The notes under the pieces: generated by a model
What the model saw: the letters and a program-made list of their open reading frames with translations, nothing else
Told to the model about the DNA's origin: nothing
Databases searched by the model: none
NCBI GenBank assembly: GCA_008933995.1
Contig: WARS01000046.1
Coordinates: 4,946,026-5,010,025, forward strand
Origin: Datnioides undecimradiatus
Lineage: Eukaryota > Chordata > Actinopteri > Lobotiformes > Datnioididae
Direction of reading: 5' to 3'
DNA: 64,000 nucleotides
Shown: piece by piece, positions 59,490 through 64,000 of the stretch
Layout of the letters: the number at the start of each line of letters is the position of its first letter
Numbering within the stretch: the first letter of the stretch is position 1
Translations under genes and position numbers: made by a program

Positions 59490-62470
59490 CTCTGACTGAA
59501 TTCAGCCTTTGTAGTGTAAGTTCTCTGGTGCAGCCTTAATTCCATTATTTCAGTTTCACAGTGGATGGTTATATAACGCCTAACTAAAAATAGGGAAATT
59601 AATTGTGAGCTTTTTCTATTCTTAGAAGAAGGACAGGAGGGGCAAATTATTTTTTTTTTGGACGGTCCTTTGACAAAGTACCCTTTGTCATGTTAAAAAC
59701 CCAGTTATTTATTGTAGAAATAACAAATGATGAAAACAGACAATGTCAAATAAAGAGCTTCTATGATCCATTTCATTGTTTCCTCTCACATCCAACAATA
59801 TGGAATGGGTCACATTTACACATCCATCGGCCACACCGACCTCGACAGCCTTACAATACCTACAGAGACTTACACAATACTTCCTGCAACGATTTGCAAA
59901 TTTATCCAGTATGAATGCAAGTTGTATGAGCACTGTTCTAAATGAATGATTTCAGGCCAGACATTGGTAATTCAAGTTTGATTACGTCTGAAACCACCAC
60001 AGTTAAAGTAAACAATGACCTCAAGCACTCATTTCACCTACAGCGTGTGTTCACTGATTCTTATTAAGGTTTTGATATGCAGATTAAACTAAGTCTGTCT
60101 GTTGTGGTGCTGGCTTTTGTGTCCAAATAAACCTGAGCCATCAAAAGCACAACAGGATCAAGTGGATAATTATACCAAGGTTAAGTGAAAACACAGGAAG
60201 TAATCAGATACATAATTCGCTTTGTCTTCTGGTAACCTTGAAGATTATCAAATCAACCAGCCGCCTCTAATAAATCACTGCATTCGACTATGATCTCGTG
60301 TCAGCCAGATATTATGACCTGAATGTTGAACCTGAGGAAGAATGTGTTTAGTCTTTTTTATGTATTTTCAAATGAATACATTAGATCAAATGAAATCATG
60401 TAAATACTGGATCACTGTGCTTGTTAAAGAAAAGCTTTGGATACTGTTGGAGGTTTTTGTGGATCAGCTCAAGTGCTGTGATTTCTAAACACACGAGGGC
60501 CTGTGAGGATCCGCCCGACAGCGATAAAAGTATGCGTCCGCCCGCGAGCGCAGCTCTGCATATTCACATGCATGTGAGTGTGAGTGACGGCTGTGTCGGG
60601 GCCGAGTGACAGGGACCCGTGTGAGTGGTGAATCATAGTGACAGTGCATTGGGGAGAAGGAGCGTGATGGCTCCTGTGGACGAGTGACCTCTGACCTCCA
60701 GTGTCAGAACTGAGGCATCCCTAAACAATAGCTTGAAGAGACCGAGAGGCCGGGAAGAAGATAAAAAAAAGAAAAAGAAAAAAAAACGGCTTGGGGTCTT
60801 CTCTGTCTTCCCTGATCCAGCTGTGGAGCCATATCACTGTGTCCATCTCTGACACTAATGCTGTCCTAATGAGTCCGCTGATAATGCCGGCTTAACCACG
60901 GGGATGTGCCGGGAGGGGCAAGGTGTTAGGGGTTAATGGGGAGGAGGGAGGAAGGATTTGAGGAACATCAGGCTGACAGAGTCGGAGTATGACAAGAACA
61001 CAACCACAGGTGTGTACAGCAGGATCAGTGTTCAGTGTGTGAGTGTGTGTGTCATCAAAGGCACTTATAAAATCCTTATGACTTCCTTATCATATTACTT
61101 TTTTAACAAATTAAAGTTACTAAATAACCCAAAGCCTATAAAATGAAAACATAAACAGTGTTACTTATGAAATATGTGTAAATATGTGACGTAGTGAAAT
61201 AACAGGCGTGGGCTCCTTCAGGTTGCACCTCTGTGAGAGTAGGAAGACTTTGCTGTGGGCGTCTCTGGTGCATGGAGCTTTTCAACGTCACACATATTTG
61301 ACAGTACAGTATGTGTCTTTCATTATGAGGCTTTATTGCACTTTAATCACATTCCCCACTGCAGTTGTGTTTACTTGGTGAGATATAGTGGCGATGTGAA
61401 GGTTTGCCACCAACAGCCAAAGTAATCCTGTTACGGTCACCAATTCAGTACAGTGAGAGTAAAAAATGTTGCAAACAAAATGTTTCTATCAAATAAGCTG
61501 CTTATTCTTACAAAGAAAAGATGGTTTGTTTAACTCAACAACAATATTCATTCAGTTGCATTGTGGGTGATGTAGGTGCCAGAATGAAGACAGCAGAAAG
61601 CATGGAGTAAAAGCTGCCCACTGCGATTCGGTCGATGTCATAGGAGGGCAATCAGTTTGTGTAAATGAGTGGCATTTCTTTCTCTAACTAACGGCATTCG
61701 GCTTCATATAAACACTGGCCTGCATGAAGCACATTGACGGAATGATCAGCAAGTGATTAAAGATGCATATCAGATCTGGGCATTAGAGCAAAAAGGACCA
61801 AAAACTGGAACTGACTATTGAAAAGCAATGCTACATGTGTGCGCTTACACATCTGCATTAAAAACTCATGACAGTCTATAAAAACAACTTCACAGACCAA
61901 GGCTGAAGTAAAAGCAACCCGCCCTGTAAACTTTAACACTGCAGAACTACATGGAATGACATTGTGCAAAGGGCCTGTTTCACCTGTCTATCTTGGCCTC
62001 TGTGTGCCTAAAGCAAACTCATTGCTCAGTCCGGTATCTGCTCTGTCTACACAGTGCCTCTTTAAGCAGGGAGAGGCTCGCGAAGACAGACCCAAGCCTG
62101 GAGTATTGACTCACCTTATCACGGTGAGAACCCACACACATGACGAATGAGTCTATGGTGCGGCAGATAAGACGGCAGGTAAGCGGAAGGGTCACGGGTA
62201 CAGAGGGTAGACCGCCTCGCCATAACTGCAATACATAAGCTGAGCATACATATCTGCTTTGTCTCACTGCGGTTTAGACAGAGGTCAGATATGAGGGACT
62301 GACGGAGGAGGACGCAGAGAGGAAGCTTAAACAGGCTAATCTGCCTTTTAAAGAGTCTGTTAACCACATACAAGCTGTCAGAAACACGTCCGGGCACTCT
62401 GTACACCAACATGTGTGTGAGTGGGGCAAAGACACATAAACGCACAAGTATGTTTATGCACAGACACTCA

Positions 62471-62534
<64 letters not shown>

Positions 62535-62550
62535 GTTCAAGGGGCCACTG
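59490..62550. other. intergenic region, no gene recognised
   Basis: AT-rich at 59.5-60.4 kb, with a SOX-like palindrome at 59671-59690. A CpG-containing patch lies at 60500-60620 and A-rich simple sequence at 60764-60787. A (CA)29 tract occupies 62473-62531. No frame shows a known domain. Confidence 0.45.
62473..62531 (+). repeat. (CA)29 microsatellite
   Basis: 59-nt pure CA tract, the longest dinucleotide repeat in the window. Confidence 0.95.
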
Positions 62551-62554
62551 AGTG

Positions 62555-62745
62555 CAGGGCAGTAGGTGTTAGATTACAGGAGCGGGGCCATCCAAAGCGC
62601 CGCCTGCTCCTATCTTTATTTAACCGCTGATTAGGCCGCCTCTTTGAAGGCCCCTTTAATTGCCGCGGTGATGGGGCTCTTAAAACCAGGAGGCTTTTTT
62701 CACCTCTTTTATTGATTTCTGCTCTCATGACACCAATAAAAAAAC
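62555..62745. promoter_or_regulatory. candidate enhancer
   Basis: Repeat-free and compositionally distinct from the CA tract before it. It has TATCTTTATTTAACC, CCGCTGATTAGGCC, CCCCTTTAATTGCCGCGG and CTCTTTTATTGATTTC within 130 bp (homeodomain and CDX-like cores). No open frame is credible. Confidence 0.28.
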
Positions 62746-62749
62746 GCCC

Positions 62750-64000
62750 ACACTCACGTCTCTGCCGCTCTGTTTCTCCCTCATTTGGCTATTTTCCCCT
62801 TCCTGTCACTCTGTCTCTCTCTCCCTCCCTCCCTACTTGCTTTCTTGTTCACCCTCTCTCCACATGTCGTCACCCGTGGTTTGACTTAGTCTCGTCTCCC
62901 TCTACACATCTCAGCGCAGTTCCCACTCAGGTTTGTCCGTCGGTGCCAAAATTGGTTCTCTGAGCTCAAAAAACAGCGACACAGCGAAGCCCCCAGGCAA
63001 AAACTCATTTCGTTTCGAGCCATCCTGTCGATCTCTTTACATCACGTTTCATTAGCCGCATTTGAGACGAGACGAGTCCAAACACAACTGAGAAGAAAGG
63101 GAGCGAAAGAAAAGTAATGATAGATTGAGAGACACAGAGAGCTCTATATTGACAGTGCGGAGTCTCAGAGCCGAGCAGGTATTCAGGTGTTTGATTTAAT
63201 TAGTGTCATCAGTGTAGATCATATGTTTCCCACATACCAGTCGGCCTTCACTGCGAGCAGCTTGGAGAGAAACGTCCTCTCGTAGGATTTCTGTGTGAAC
63301 ACTGTCGGCCCTCTCTTTCATTATTCACAGATTTTTATCAGATGAAGTCAAGTCATTAATTTTTAAAGCCATTTTAACAACAGTTGGTGCATTACGCAGC
63401 GTTTTACAGAGCAACAAATTCTCATAAAACAGAACAAAACATCAAGTTGTTGCTGACAATAGAACGACCACATCAAAGTGTGGCTGATTCACATGCTGCT
63501 TTATTAAACAAGAACATGCAAATACAATCCCTCACAACTGCGGCTCACATTTCGTTTTATTATTGATTGATCTCTTGATTACCTTTCCCAATTCAGGCTA
63601 GAGTGCAGGGCTTTTAGGATATCACCACCACATTAATCTCTCTGTATTTACGCAGTACTTTTAAATCTGTCTGGTGTGACATTCCCACGCTGGTGCGCTG
63701 TGAATGCATTTTACATCAACCACTAGCTACAGAGAAGGCCACAGAAGCTAGGAGCATGGCAGAGCCTATAGAGTCACAGGCATGTCGAGTGTTTCATCTC
63801 ACTGCCAGACTGAGGACAGAAAAGTCTCAAACATTGACTGATCAATTAATCTCAAAACATTTCAGATAAGACACGGGCCGACAATCCACTCCTGTCAAAC
63901 CCTGTTCTTGACGGTCATTGCCGTAATTGGTCGCTATTGAGATTCTGCTAATGAAGGACACAGTTTACTGCCGTCTGGAGAGCAGAGGGCCACTGGACGA
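62750..64000. other. intergenic region to the window end, no gene recognised
   Basis: A pyrimidine-rich stretch (62750-62860) is followed by mixed sequence. TTTGATTTAATTAGTGTCAT at about 63190 is a homeodomain-like core. An octamer-like ATGCAAAT occurs near 63517. Nothing coding is recognised. Confidence 0.45.

Overview
The window is vertebrate nuclear DNA, most likely from a spiny-rayed (percomorph) teleost. Evidence: a three-exon MYC-family gene with GT-AG introns, very frequent (CA)n and (CT)n microsatellites, and degenerate copies of interspersed repeats typical of fish genomes. There is no sign of bacterial or viral gene organisation. The species cannot be named from the sequence alone.

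Only one protein-coding gene is well supported: mycn (N-Myc), on the plus strand. A short TATA-containing promoter region (about 4980-5104) precedes a non-coding first exon ending at 5227. Intron 1 is 430 bp. Exon 2 carries the start codon (5679) and Myc boxes 0, I, II and IIIa. Intron 2 is 2342 bp. Exon 3 starts at 8646 and encodes the acidic stretch, the nuclear localisation region and the bHLH-leucine zipper, with a stop at 9410-9412. Joining 5679-6303 to 8646-9412 gives 463 codons plus stop, almost the length of human MYCN. The 3' UTR runs to a poly(A) signal at 10719-10724. It holds blocks that match what I recall of the mammalian MYCN 3' UTR, including seed matches for miR-34, miR-19, miR-29, miR-101, miR-17 and let-7.

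The first 5 kb and everything from about 10.75 kb to 64 kb look like a gene desert. I found no convincing coding exon, tRNA gene or other RNA gene there. In tetrapods MYCN is flanked downstream by a large desert before FAM49A/CYRIA, so this region is probably the start of that regulatory landscape (inference). It contains microsatellites, three fragments of a tRNA-derived SINE family, one better-preserved tRNA-headed SINE (20097-20296), and a common fish repeat near 59.4 kb. It also has stretches of complex, repeat-free sequence with homeodomain, POU, SOX and RFX-type motifs that are candidate conserved enhancers.

The most unusual structures outside mycn are: (1) four diverged copies, between 37.28 and 38.83 kb, of a module with fixed order and spacing (TGATGTCA-like site, then CCAATCA(G/C) about 21 bp later, then an RFX X-box-like site about 60 bp further); (2) a decayed repeat of about 40 bp near 55.0-55.26 kb whose units carry a posterior-HOX/CDX-like TCATAAA core; (3) a roughly 100-codon open frame at 57.36-57.66 kb almost exactly enclosed by a perfect 13-bp inverted repeat; and (4) the conserved miRNA-site clusters and a small perfect hairpin in the mycn 3' UTR.
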